A DNA stretch of 64,000 nucleotides from positions 1,399,354-1,463,353 of the forward strand of contig NW_023503292.1 in NCBI RefSeq assembly GCF_014529535.1. Direction: 5' to 3'. The DNA is from Bradysia coprophila. Taxonomy: Eukaryota; Arthropoda; Insecta; Diptera; Sciaridae. The notes beneath the pieces were generated by a model. It was not told the DNA's origin and searched no databases. It worked only from the letters and a program-made list of their open reading frames with translations. Shown in pieces: positions 47,737 to 59,856 of this stretch. Each line of letters starts with the position of its first letter. The stretch's first letter is position 1. The position numbers were made by a program, and so were the translations under genes.

Positions 47737-50700
47737 TATCTAACTGATCTAATTTTTAAAATTATTACAAGATCCTACAAAAAAAACAATTAGGCAATTT
47801 TTAAACGTCAACAAAATCTATTTGTAACTTTCTGTTGCTGTTCGGCATAATTTAGGTTTCTTCAAAAATAAAAATTAAAAAATCCGAGACACTAGAAAGG
47901 GAGGGGGGATCCATAAAAAAATGATCGATACGATAAAAAATGTTCTAAGTGGTACCCCTCTATTCAATTTTGCGTTCTTTTCGTGTATATGTGTTGTATA
48001 TATTTAGATGATCTGCCAAATGGACATTCCATTCTACAAACAACGATGCACTTCGATGATAACGACAAGATTTGCACTAAAATGAACTCAATCATTGAAC
48101 TCAATCAAACCTCAACAGAGTATTAGCTCTTCCCTCCCCAACCGATCATCACGTACAGTGAATTCTGTTTTTTTTCTTATAAAAACAATTTCAAAAAAAA
48201 ACGAAGCAACCAAGCGGAGTATAAGCAAAATATCAAAATAATCGGAAAACTTGGACTCTGTTTGAATTGAACAATTCCATTAGATTAGAATAAATTGCGG
48301 ATTATTGCGCCATAAAGTCATCCGAATATTTACAAAAAAAGCAGCCAAAAAAAACGTTTCACTTACAAATGTGAGAAAAACTAAAAAAAAAAATTTTCTC
48401 TTAAATAAAAACTTGGCTAACTTGGGAATGTTCATTCTAGACTTGGGAATATTCATACCACCGTCAGTCAAAATTTTGGAATTGACTGATTGATAAAAAT
48501 TTTGCAGTATTTATATGTTCCGCTCTCTCTCAAAAAAATATGTTGCATTTTCTCTTGCCTTTCTTATGCAGTCTATTTTTTTTTTGTTATATATATTTAT
48601 GCATAACCATCTATATATGTTTATATATTGTATATTGTATGTTATGATTACAATAGGTAATGACATGTGCTAACACAAGAAATATCTCTCTCTGTATAAT
48701 GTTTGTATGCAATTCGTTGATACGTTTTACTATTAGCGAATAGGTAAGTATATCGCTTAGCGGGATAAACAAAATATAAATATTGTGCCGCCAATTTTCA
48801 AAATTGAAACACTTCTGCTTTTATCGGTTTTTCTCTTTTCTTTATAATTACGAACAGTAAACATTTTTTGACAGAAAATATCTTTTTGTTAGGACACTAA
48901 AAATAACTTAAATTGATTGTGATTTATTTACCTGTAACTCAGTCCACATTTTAGTCTTCTCCAAGAGAGTTCATTATTTTTGGACCGAAGTAAAGCATTA
49001 TAGTTTTCTTTTTTTTAATTTGTTCGTCCTCTTATACTTAATTCGAAAAAACTTAGTCCTGCTTGTACAGTTCAACCAAACAAAACAAACTAAAAAAAAC
49101 ACTTTTCATTCCTTCAAATTGGCCAATTTTTTTTCAAATTCGATTCTGATTTTTGATTATTTAAAATGTATTAAATGTCAAGTAGTAATTGTTAATTTAT
49201 CATTTCTTTCTTTCTTTTTTTTAATTTTTTTTTATATTGCTACAAAACACACAAAATTATCGTAAAACTGGAATATTTCTTTCATTTGCTTCACAACTTC
49301 CACCAACTAAACCTATGGCATGCAACACACAGGTCTTACTGATTTCCATTCGCTTTAGATTTGCTTCAGACACGTCCAATGTATTCACTGTCGTTATATA
49401 TGTTGTATGGATGTTGTCGATGTCTATACATACATTTTACATTAAACCTCATGAACACAGCACTATATGTACCATGAGCATGATCGGTTCAAAATAACTT
49501 AGTCGTCACAATAGCAAATATAATGGTGAACGAGGAAAAGAGAAGCGTATAGGCGATGGTTTGGTTTAATGTGAAAATGTTTTACGGTGGCTTTAAACCA
49601 TCAACTCGGGAATGAATGTGTTGAATCAATGTTTCTCGTTTTGATGACATAGTATGATGAGAAAGAATTCGGTAAAGACCCAAATAAGTGGACGATATAA
49701 TGACTTTCGAGCGAACTTATTTCCGAATTTTTCGAACCACTTTGTCTAATAATTTAATTTCAATACTGTTGTTCTCAGCCAACAACGAATATATCTGCTT
49801 TGTGCGGCTAACGTTTTCTGATTCATAATAGAAGGAGTTTTCATCGGAACATCGACTCGTTTTTTTATTTTCTGAATGTGTGCAATACCGGTGTAATACC
49901 TTTCAGCTCATTACCGACAATACCACAACATGTACCGAAATATTTTTTGAACTTATTTTGGTTTCTTATTGTAAAAAAAACCTTGGAACGAACCGAACAA
50001 TTCTTATGATTGCTGGTAATCGGTCAAATGGGTTGGTAATTTACGTGGTTACAGCCAGGGTCTACACTGAAATTCAACTTGACAAAATCAAAACCAAAAT
50101 CTGCCTTTTTCCATGTAGTTCGTTAATTTTCTAGTTTTCGGCAACAACGATTTTCTGTTATAGTAACTTTTAATTGTCTTCGGGCAATTGGGTAAAATCG
50201 ATGGTATTTTACGACAATTTTTATGATAAGATTGCATTTCAATTAAACTGCGCTACAATTTTGCTTGAAAATAACAGCACAGTTCAGTAAATATATAAAC
50301 TTGTCCTTTGCGTATACTTAAACCAACAAATATGTAGCGCTCTAACCCACCGTCTAAAGCGTCTAAAGCCACCATTTCAATACCTAAATCGAAAATGAAT
50401 CGTTGTTCGGCTTTAGGTATAAAATTGTTCGTTCATATTGCCGTATACTATGTGTAGGATATTGCTTTCTGGTGTAGTATTCACGAAGGTGAATTGAGTT
50501 CTATTGACTATTGACGGAACTCCTTTATATGTTATAGCGCACAGTGTTTCCATCGAATATTATTGAAAATTTGAATAGAATTATTATCAACGGAGAGATT
50601 TCTGTCAAACGATCTATTGCCCAAAATTTAAACCTTGTTCCTAATTGGAGCTTTACTACTTTGCCAGAAGAAGCGATTCGGGTCCACAAAATTATTTAAT

Positions 50701-51419
50701 TGTGAATAAGACAATGAACGAAACAGAAAAAATTGAAATTTATTCCTTCGAAACTGTATTCGAATCGTTCGCTTTCAAAATAGACGGTTCAGTTGAATAC
50801 CACACACCACCGCTGCCGCCGACGACGATGATGAAACACACATATACGTATATAAAAGTCCAAAAAAAATTCCATTCTCGTGTATCGCATCGCATGATAC
50901 CTAACCATAGATTTCAATTCACCTCGGAGTTTCATATCCATTTTAAAACGTATCGTAGACTGAATGAACGTTGTCGTATTGAATAAAAAGCTGGTTTTGG
51001 AAAATGCCAAAATGCTAGCTTCATGAGTAATATTATTTTCGCTGTTGCTACAATATTTTAGGAGACATCGATGCTGTTACTAATGGATTTGTGTTGGAGC
51101 TTAGTTTCTGGACTTTTTCCGTAGCTCAGCTTTAAGAGTTAGTGCCAGCTTCTTCATTATGTCGATAGACTCTGGCAATTACTCTCTGTATCGTGCGAGT
51201 ATAAATAGCATTTTATTGGATTTAAACGACAACAGCATTCATTTACAAATTTTGCCACACTCAGATAATATTACTAGTATTGATAAGATAGTAATTATAC
51301 CTAAGCGAGAGTCAACGTTACTCCAGCATTCCATAAAATGAGTGAATTTTTCTTTCTTCACATTTGGAAAAGTACGATTCCGTTAAATACCGAATCGAGT
51401 TGCTCATCTGATTCTTCTT
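47737..51419. other. gene-poor region
   Basis: No supported gene. Contains the inverted copy of the 25960 repeat at 50132-50220. The open frame at 50645-50983 has no recognisable domain and its codon texture is that of AT-rich noncoding DNA. Confidence 0.4.
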
Positions 51420-52995
51420 CTCTCTTCTTTTTCAGCCTGTTTCTATCCACTGCTGGATGTAGGTCTCTCCAACTTCTTTCCATTTCGTACGATCCATTGC
51501 CATTTGCTGCCAGTTTGTACCTGCAATATTCTTAATTCCGTTTGTCCATCTCTCTGGTGGTCTACCTATAGCTCGTCTTTTATATGGTCGCCAGTTCATG
51601 ATCTTTTTGGTCCAACGTTCGTCTGTCCTTCTTGCAATATGTCCCGCCCAGCTCCATTTCAGAGATGCTATTCTTTCCATGACATCAACGACCCTGGTTT
51701 GTTGTCGAATCCATTGATTCGTCATTCTGTCTCTGAGTGTTATTCCGAGCATACTCCGTTCCATGGCTCTTTGTGTCACTCTCAATTTATCTTCGGATGC
51801 TTTCGTTAAAGTTAACGTTTCCGCTCCATAAGTGAGCACTGGAAGGACACAAGTGGAAGTGGAAGTGTCGAAAACTTTGCGTTTCAGACTATTATTCATT
51901 TTGCTTTTGAAAATGAGTCTGAGTTTTCCGAACGCTGCCCATGCAAGACCAATCCTACGTCTTATTTCTGCAGTTTGGTTGTCCAGACCTAACTTCAGTT
52001 TATATCCTAGATATACATAGCTGTCGACTCGTTCAATGACAGTGTCACCAATTTTGATTTCTCTATCGTCCCCGATGTTGGTCATGACTTTTGTTTTCGA
52101 TAAGTTCATCTTGAGGCCAACTTTGCTTGCCTCTTCACTTAACTTTTGTAGTATAAGCTGAGCCTGACCTAGATTCGCTGCTATCGGTACAATGTCATCA
52201 GCGAAGCGGAGATTGCTCAGGTACTCTCCATTTATCTTTATTCCCATTTTACTCCAGTTTAACTTCCTAAAAATACTCTGCAGAATCGCCGTGAATAATT
52301 TCGGTGAAATGGTGTCACCCTGCCTTACACCTCGGCCGATTCTGAATTTCTCCGTGCTCTTATGAAGTTTTATACATGAAGTAGCATTTTTGTACATATC
52401 GAATTGTGTTGGAGTACCTTGAGTCTACTCTACATTCGTCTAATGCGACTAATTCTAATTCCACTGAATCGAAAGCTTTTTCGAAGTCTATGAATAGAAA
52501 GACTATACAATATCGAGTATTCACGACACTTCTCAATAAGCGTTCTCATCACCTGCAAATGGTCGTTTGTGCTGAAACCAGTCGAGCTTGTTAGTGTTCC
52601 TCTTCGTAATGATTTTCATAAACAACTTGTAGAGTGTTGACAATAGGCTGATGGGTCGGTAATTTTCCAGCTTTGTTATATCTCCTTTTTTATGCAGCAA
52701 TGTAATTACCGCATTTTCCCAGGCTTCTGGTACTTCTTCCCATTGGAGACATTGATTAAACAAAGCCGTGATTGCCTTTAATAAGGAGTCTCCATCTAGT
52801 TTAATGGCTTCCACTGGAACACCATCTTCTCCGGGAGACTTTTTCTTTTTCATCTCGGCTACTGCGGCCTTGACTCCACCAACAGTTATGTCGGGCGTAT
52901 CCTCCGATCCCACGTCATCTGACTCGTTCGGTGCAAAATCGTCGCGATGGTCTTTTAGCTGTAGATTGTAGAGACTACAAGATCCCTTAAAGATC
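51420..52995 (-). mobile_element. RTE-type non-LTR retrotransposon, longest copy
   Basis: The minus strand carries most of a reverse transcriptase. In order: KSPGEDGVPVEAIK and ENYRPISLLSTLYKLF (frame ending near 52533), motif A (FEKAFDSVELE) in another frame near 52440-52480, then an intact frame (52397-51432) with GRGVRQGDTISPKLFTA, the catalytic FADD in LRFADDIV, and the C-terminal region ending before the GAA-type tail. The frame changes at least twice, so the copy is dead. The endonuclease domain and 5' end are absent, which is the usual 5' truncation. A short duplication of GGAAGT codons occurs near 51854-51866. Confidence 0.93.
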
Positions 52996-54560
52996 CACAA
53001 ATATTTTTTTTGTTTGTCTCAAATGGACCTACCTCCAAACCAATCTTTGTCGACGAGCCACAGAAATCTCCCTGCGCTGCCAAGCATATTCCCTACTGTC
53101 TTTCGGTCGGACAAATCGGAATATTTGGTTGTTACCATTCACAGGCTTTCGGGCTATAGAGTGGACAAGGTCGACGGATGGATTGGTGGTGTTATGCCGC
53201 TGAGAGATGCTAGTTTTTCCCAGCTTTTATTTTGATTCCTCGCAAAGACAACGTACACTCGATCAGGGTACATCTCTCTGAATTTATATTCGAGGACAGG
53301 GCCTATTATGTATAATTAATTCGCAAAATTTGCAAAAATTCACAGAAATTCACAAAAATTTGCAAAAATTTACGCTTCATTTTCAGCACATTTTGCAAGT
53401 CTTTGCGTTCTTTTGTCTGTTATAGTTAGTACAATTTAAAGTGAATAAAGAAATTAATTTGACTTTGAAGGTGTGTAGAAGTTATTTTTTGAAAAATTTG
53501 TGAGGAATTTTGTGCGAATTTTTGCAAATTTAATTCTACATAATAGGTTCTGCGAGGAATGTATTCCATGTTGTGCCAAACTCTTTGCAAAGGGTCGCCG
53601 TGTCGGGTCGTTGTGCTATTCAGTGGTGTGCCATCGTCTGGATACGCTGTCATTTCGCTTTTTGCATCGAAGGTCCTCGTCTCAAAGGTGGCTCGTCCAT
53701 CAGTCTAATTTGGAAGTAAGGGCTTTTGGACTAAATAGTGGTAAAGTTTGGCGGTTGACCCTTTGGTGGCGCGCTGCTGAGTGACGCTTCTGCCTGGCTC
53801 GGCTTTCATATTGACCCACTGCAGAGAAAGCTTACGTTCGAAAGGGCTAGTCTTATAAAATATGAGACTGGGCCAGGTCAATATCGAGCGGAATGTAAAT
53901 CACAGGCTTTATCAATCCCAATGACAAGGACTGTGATTCGGGCGACAATGTTGCCTTACTCGCTGTCATTAGTGTAAGGCCTAAGGGGTGAGACACAGCT
54001 GTCCTCCCAGTGGCTTTCTAGAATTTACAGTCTAATGAAACGAGGTTGACGCCAGTCACTCTTTGCTTTCTGCCCAAAGGATTAGCTATCATTTTGGTAC
54101 CTAATCATAGGGATCAGTTTGCTCGCCTGGAGTGATTCGTGTAAAGCGTAAGGCAATAGGTTGAGAAGGAGATGAGGTCCTGAAAAGGGCTTCAAGATTT
54201 TCATGATGACAGGGTAGCACAAAGGATTCCATGATCTGTGTGCATTGATCAGAAATGATCACCCTAACTGATTAAATCTAAAATACCATTCACAGACTAC
54301 CCTGGAATACACTTGAAAACTATAAATTGTTCCACGACTGTAAAACCCAGATACCCAGCAGGCTACATAATCACAGACATACCGTAACATTGAGTATTAT
54401 TTCACAAAATTTCACCAAATTCAATGATTAGGGTTGTGCGATTTTTCTTATTTCACAAATGCAACATCTCTGAGAGAGCTTATGATGCGTTCACTTTACA
54501 GTGCTGGTTCTCTCATATGTGCTGGCGTATCAGTAAATTATAAGTAAATATGAGGAGGTT
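52996..54560. other. GC-richer unexplained stretch interrupted by a MITE
   Basis: Positions 53000-53290 and 53553-54250 are richer in GC than neighbours and contain words such as TTGGTGGCGCGCTGCTGAG, but no frame stays open long and no rRNA or known element is recognised. It is probably one older sequence split by the MITE at 53297-53552. Confidence 0.35.
53297..53552. mobile_element. 256-bp MITE with CAGRRCCTATTATGTA ends
   Basis: Left end CAGGGCCTATTATGTA and right end TACATAATAGGTTCTG are inverted repeats, continuing through AATTTGCAAAAATT-like words. CGAGGA precedes the left end and follows the right end directly. The CAGGG start fits a hAT-like element, although a 6-bp duplication is shorter than the usual 8. 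Confidence 0.7.
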
Positions 54561-55796
54561 ACGAGCAAAGCTTTACATGAGAAGGTTACGCCGATCACGG
54601 GGCTGTTATCGCAAAAATCCGCTGAACTTTGGTGCTATTCTCATGCAAAATTCTAGCGTGATTTGAAATTTCGTACTGAAATGCAGTTTTAGTTACCATT
54701 TTCTTTTTGTTCACTGAAATTGATAAGAAACTCGAAGTACACAAAATTTCCTCTTTCACTTTTAAGATGGGACAATTCACTGCGACGAAAATTGGTGCAG
54801 ACTGTAAAAAAACTTTTCCGTCATTTATTTATTATCGATCGTTCTTTGCAGCACTACAAGAAGCAAATAATGGTTTTAAAAATCGGCCAATTACCGTACC
54901 TTGACCGAGTCTGGGAGCAACCTGTACATAATCCGGAATTATGCCATTGCATAGGAACGTAACCAAAACTTTGCAGAAATCGATGCAATTGTTCGTGTAC
55001 ACATCATATCGCGAAGCTCTGAAAGAATAATAGTTTTCGTGAGAAGTTGCCAAATATCTCTTCGACTGCATTCTGTCTGCCTTACTGAAATTGATCGTTT
55101 GATAAGACTTTGACATAGCTTAACAATTGATCTATTGAACACGATGTCTGTCCCATGTATTCAATATTTTTCGGTTGGTTGAAACGTGATTCGCCCTTCA
55201 AATAGTTTAAATTAGTACAATAAAGTGGATGAAATAAGAAACTTTTGTTAGACTTCAGTTGTTTTAATGTTAATCATGCATCTAACGACTCACCATTCTA
55301 TGTACTAGAACTCCATAAGCGTTGTATGCAAGTTCGATGCCATGAGCTGTTACACTAGTATGATAAATTCCGAGCCCATTCGAAATATCATACACATATA
55401 GATATACGTTGTTCATGTTGCTGCTGTAGGTTTCTGCAAGAAAATTTCTAATTTTCCACTTCTTTTTAAATCGTTACAAAATAGCAGAACTGAAAACAGT
55501 GCTATTCATGCCGTAAGTGCACTAAAAATTTAAAATTACTTGCGAAGGTCTATCTTACGCAGCGTTACATCGCTCCATTCACATATAATGAAACATTGAA
55601 ATACATTTTGCGGATTGAATTCTATCAGTCAGCCATACATAAAATTTTGTTCCCTACTTGTGTCTTTATTGAAATTTAACTCATATCAAGTGTTGTAAGC
55701 CCCGCTTTGTCAAGGGTTGACAGTTGCTACATCCCTTACCCAAAGTTTTCATTTAGACACAATTTAGGAACAAGATTTTATGTAAAGATTCCGTAC
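54561..55796. other. no supported gene
   Basis: AT-rich sequence with short overlapping frames and no recognisable family, RNA gene or repeat end. Confidence 0.4.
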
Positions 55797-55950
55797 TACA
55801 GCCAAGTACAGTCAAAAAAGTGTATTTTTATGATTTTCGTGTTTATCGATTTCAGCTGTTTTAACAATACAAATTACAATGGCAAAACAGCTGAAATTGA
55901 TGAAACACGTATAGAATAAAAATGCTCTTTTTTGACTGTCCCAGGCTGTA
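55797..55950. mobile_element. 154-bp foldback MITE with TA ends
   Basis: Left TACAGCC and ACAGTCAAAAAAG, right CTTTTTTGACTGT and GGCTGTA, with arms reaching the centre through CAGCTGTTTT and AAAACAGCTG. The TACAG start is typical of Tc1/mariner-type ends. The arms make nearly the whole element one hairpin. Confidence 0.75.
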
Positions 55951-56076
55951 CGGAAGCAAATTTACGATTTAATAGGATATAGTATGTTCTGGCAAGTGTG
56001 AGCTTTGCGGAACGAGCCGAAGGGGAGTGAAGTAATCACACAAGCCAAAACAAGCATTTACACACAGTGACGGAAC

Positions 56077-56157
56077 ACATTTTACATGCTAGTGAATTTT
56101 CACCGTCACAAACAGTGTTGTAAAGTGCACTTTACCGCCCGCTAGCATGTAATGTGG
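56077..56157. repeat. short inverted repeat
   Basis: CACATTTTACATGCTA pairs with TAGCATGTAATGTG; TAAAGTGCACTTTA inside is a perfect palindrome. A further inverted pair (TGACAGTTCGGT and ACCGAACTGTCA) lies at about 56412-56472. Confidence 0.5.
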
Positions 56158-56561
56158 ATTTTTACAGCACCATTTCTAAATAGTTATTGGTTTACAGATG
56201 AACAAAATAGGAAATTCCAACAAAGGTTTGCGGCCAAAGTGTAACGCGTTTGCTTTCCAATTTTTTCCTGAGGTGAGCTCAATACGTTTTGTCATCGAAC
56301 AAAAACATGAAAAGCAAATGGCAACGACTAAACGCATAAGTGCAGTGCGATTAACCTTATTTTTTCCACCCAAAATGCCATAAGAAAATGACATTTTGTG
56401 ACTTCGGCTGATGACAGTTCGGTGGAGAAAATCTTGTTGGGAGAAAATAGACATTTTCACTACCGAACTGTCACTTTTTGCTTTCAAAAATGATGTAACA
56501 AATTAATGTCTTGTTCTGTGTGAAAAAACAGTAAGTCCCACCTCGTACTTACGAAAAACAT

Positions 56562-56733
56562 TGACGCCGTAGGTGTACCTAAAATTTGAATTTTAAGTGA
56601 ACGATTCGATGAAAAAGTGAACCAAAAAATACGTTTCAACGCTTCCTTATATGCTTCCTTATATATACGTTACATTAGAAAGACCTACGCAATTTCCATT
56701 TTGAATTTCGACCGCAATTGCGGTGTGAATTGT
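56562..56733 (+). repeat. dispersed repeat, copy of 13202-13318
   Basis: Shares GTGAACGATTCGATGAAAAA, TTTCAACGCTT and ATTTTGAATTTCGACCGCA. About 50 bases (TATATGCTTCCTTATATATA and neighbours) are present only here, just after the TTTCAACGCTT word. Confidence 0.6.
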
Positions 56734-57686
56734 GTTCAAAATAGAAAATTGCACATCGAGCGAGCTGTGTTCCGCTCTGGCAAAACTTCAACTGTAATTT
56801 CCTATTTTTCCCTCTGTAAACAAATAACTATTCTTGTATCACAAGAATTTAGACTTGTGCAATACGACTTGTAGTTGAGACCTGTACCTGTACTTGTACT
56901 TATACGAAATCCGGTCGTAAGACACAGGCCAAAAATGGCTTCAAAGTTAGCGTTTTTTTTGTGTAGTGTCAACGGAAAATAACCATCATTACGCCATTTT
57001 GTTTTTCAAAAAAAAAGTTCTTCCATAAAACTTAGGTAATTACCTTGCTAACAAAAAAAAGAAATCCGAACCAAGTCACTTCTATCTCGAGTTATAGCGA
57101 TTCTTAGTTTTACACGAAAACGGTAATTTTACCGGTAATACCGGTTCATCAACCTCAAGAAAAAAATTTAGTTCTACAACTTGTGATACTCTATCAGAAT
57201 CCATTCACAAAAAAATCTTAAAACCTCGAATCCCACAGGATGACACAAGCGTCTGGACTATAACAGTGTGTCACAGAACAGTAAAACACAGTAAAACCCT
57301 ATTTCATACAAAGTAGTACTATACTTGGCAGCTGTCGACTATAATTACTTTTGTTTGAAGTGCGTTAAAGATATATATCGTCTCTAGGAATAATATTGAA
57401 TTCCGCCAACAATTACCGAATGTTAGATTTGATATTGTCGCTTACTTTTGAATTACTGACAATAATTGTGAAGGTGCATTGCCACTCAAACATAGAGTAG
57501 CAAAATGTCAGATAACCTATAACATTTATGATTTCAGATGGACATTTACGACTGATTAATCAAAACAAACAATAACAACAGCAACGGCGAAAACAAAATT
57601 GCAATTTTGATCACAATATTACACAAACAAGATTTTTCACCTTGTAAATTCATTTCGTTTGAAAATCACGCAGATTGTTAAGACTA

Positions 57687-57955
57687 CAAGACCAAGGTTC
57701 TGAAAGAACAGGTTAAGACATTTGCGAAGACTGATGAAATCTTGAATCTTAAATCATGACAATTTAGACATGTTTCGTTAAACTCACTCATTAAAGATTG
57801 TACGAAAAGAAAACTTGAAAAAAAAAATTATCAAGTTTTTCACACAATCTGTAATGAGTGTGTTTAACAAAACTCGTCTCAATTGTAAAAATTTGTGTTT
57901 CACCGCATTCGTGATCTACTCAGAAGTGTCTTAACCTGTTCTTTCAGAACCTTGG
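57687..57955. mobile_element. foldback element with CAAGGTTCTGAAAGAAC ends
   Basis: Left CCAAGGTTCTGAAAGAACAG and GTTAAGACA, right TGTCTTAACCTGTTCTTTCA and GAACCTTGG. The inner arms pair AACTTGA and its complement near the centre at about 57825. A related end occurs alone at 38690. Confidence 0.7.
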
Positions 57956-57994
57956 ACCAGTTCAGTGCATTTTTGCGATCGGTGCATCATTCTC

Positions 57995-58630
57995 ATATAC
58001 CACCTTGATAAATCCTTAGGTCTCAAGCGGCTTCAGATTGTGTCACAAAATTGGTTAAACGTGTCAAGAATTGTATTAATGGTTTTGCTAAGACAGATCA
58101 AGAAGGCGAATGAAATGAAATCGATCGAAGAGAACCGAGAAAGTAGATAGTCAAAATCATTTTTAGCCCCGTACGAAGTACAAAGGGGCTCATAGGATTA
58201 CGATGTCTATGTTCATAGATGACGAATCTGCAATAAAAATTTTGTCTGTATGTCTGTCTGTCTGTCACGTCGATATCTTGAGTATATCAAATCCGATTTC
58301 AATTTTTTTTTTCTCTTAAAGGTAGTTGAAATAGTGAGGCTAAGTTCGAAGATGGGCGATTTTGGGTCGACTCCTCTTGAGCTAGGGCCCCATAAGTGAT
58401 TTAACGTTTTCCGAAGATTTCTCTGGTCATTTAAAGGCTACACTTGCAAGTGAAATAAAAGGTATTTACAATTCCGATCGACAAAAAAAAAGTTTATGAA
58501 AATTGGATGACCGACTCATGAGTTAGACCCTTTGGAACTAGGTACAGTTCGCCTTCTTGATCTGTCTTAGCAAAACCATTCATACAATTCTTGACAAAAC
58601 GCACTCACTACAAATATGAACTGTCTAAAA
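57995..58630. mobile_element. foldback element split by an AGCCCCG element
   Basis: Inverted arms near 58060-58110 and 58546-58595 (AAGACAGATCAAGAAGGCGA at the left with its exact complement at the right) surround a loop now filled by the 58165-58545 sequence. No coding capacity. Confidence 0.7.
58165..58545 (+). mobile_element. AGCCCCG element, 5'-part copy
   Basis: AGCCCCGTACGAAGTACAAA and then TCACGTCGATATCTTGAGTA match the left part of 13411-15107, including the (GTCT)n run. The satellite units and right end are absent. Confidence 0.7.
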
Positions 58631-59118
58631 TGTCAACGCCTTCGTGATCAACTCAAAGGTATTTCAACCAATGCGTACAAACCAGGTATGATCTAATGTA
58701 ACCTCGGAGGAAATAACGATTTTAAAAACGGATTCTAATGCACCCATTTTCATATTCTTTTGACAAAAATAATGAGTGCGTTCAATATAAATTGACAGAT
58801 TTTGAAGAATCGGCCATACCTGGTATGTACATTCATTGATCTCAACAGGTTCTTTCACAGTCATTTCCGTTTTATATTTTGATTGGATGTATCTTCAAAC
58901 GCTCACAAATGTCAAAATAATATAATACTGAGAGCGTTTACAAAATTACTCCGTAATTAGACCATACCTGTTTCATACTTTCATTGATAATTCGCGCCTT
59001 GATCTGCTATGTCTGTCTATTCGGTCTATTCTCGTCTCGTAATGTCTCCTAAAACACATTTATAGCAATAGCACCCATATAGGTTTGTTCCAAGCAACTG
59101 TAAACACGAACATTGCAA
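58631..59118. repeat. further palindromic fragments
   Basis: ACCAGGTATGATC at 58681, CCATACCTGGTATG near 58812 and CCATACCTGTTTCATAC near 58963 are related words in both orientations, spaced about 130-150 bases. They look like overlapping hairpin relics. No gene. Confidence 0.45.
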
Positions 59119-59212
59119 TACGAAACACAGCTGATGTCATCCACAAACATAACCTAAACGTCAACAATTTTTCTTTGTTGAAACTTTAAGGTTGTGGTTA
59201 TGTTGGTTTCTG
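59119..59212. repeat. hairpin repeat, related to 819-900
   Basis: ATCCACAAACATAACC pairs with GGTTATGTTGGTTTCTGTGGA. The reverse complement resembles 819-900, sharing TTGACGTTTAGGTTATG and TCATCCACAGAA. Confidence 0.6.
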
Positions 59213-59279
59213 TGGATGATATTTGACATTTTGAAATAGCCTTAGAAGAAACCCAAGAAACCTATAGACTGTTATGATC

Positions 59280-59575
59280 AGAGCGAGAGAACCGAAGACT
59301 AGTTAATTATAACTTGCCTTGGGGTACTTGTCAAAATATTGCTTTCTCTTTCAACATGTTACGTTGAGAGCGAGAGGACCGAAGACCAGTCTATTATAAG
59401 TTCAGAAACTCTTCGTTAAGTTTCACTGGTGAGAATTTTGACACTTCTTTCATATAAAATATGTCAAAATCTTCACTTTGGGTAACGAATTTTTAGTTCC
59501 TGAACGAGTTCTAAGAGTTCTCAGGGTACTTGTCAAAATATTTCTTTCTCTTTCATCATAACACTCTACAGCGAT
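59280..59575. repeat. interleaved direct repeats before MED4
   Basis: GAGCGAGAGAACCGAAGAC at 59281 recurs as GAGCGAGAGGACCGAAGACC near 59366. GGTACTTGTCAAAATATTGC near 59324 recurs near 59525. The two pairs are interleaved, so the region is a partly duplicated element. MED4's promoter should lie between here and 59857. Confidence 0.6.
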
Positions 59576-59856
59576 CTATATTGTGTTCCGTGTACCGGGA
59601 TTCTCATTCATATGTCATTTGATGACATTTGGAGTCGAATTCTATCGAAAAGTTTTCTTTTGACAATTTAAGAATAAAGACACACGTAAGTGTACTGTAA
59701 ATTTTCAAAATAAAGCAAACAAAATAATCAAAATAATAGAAAGCACAAATATTTAAAAAGAAAGGAAGTCAGAGTCAATCTCTTAAGTTCGCACCTCTTC
59801 TGTGTGTTAAACGTGAGAGATAGTACCATAAAAATCGACTTGTAAATGCAAACAAC

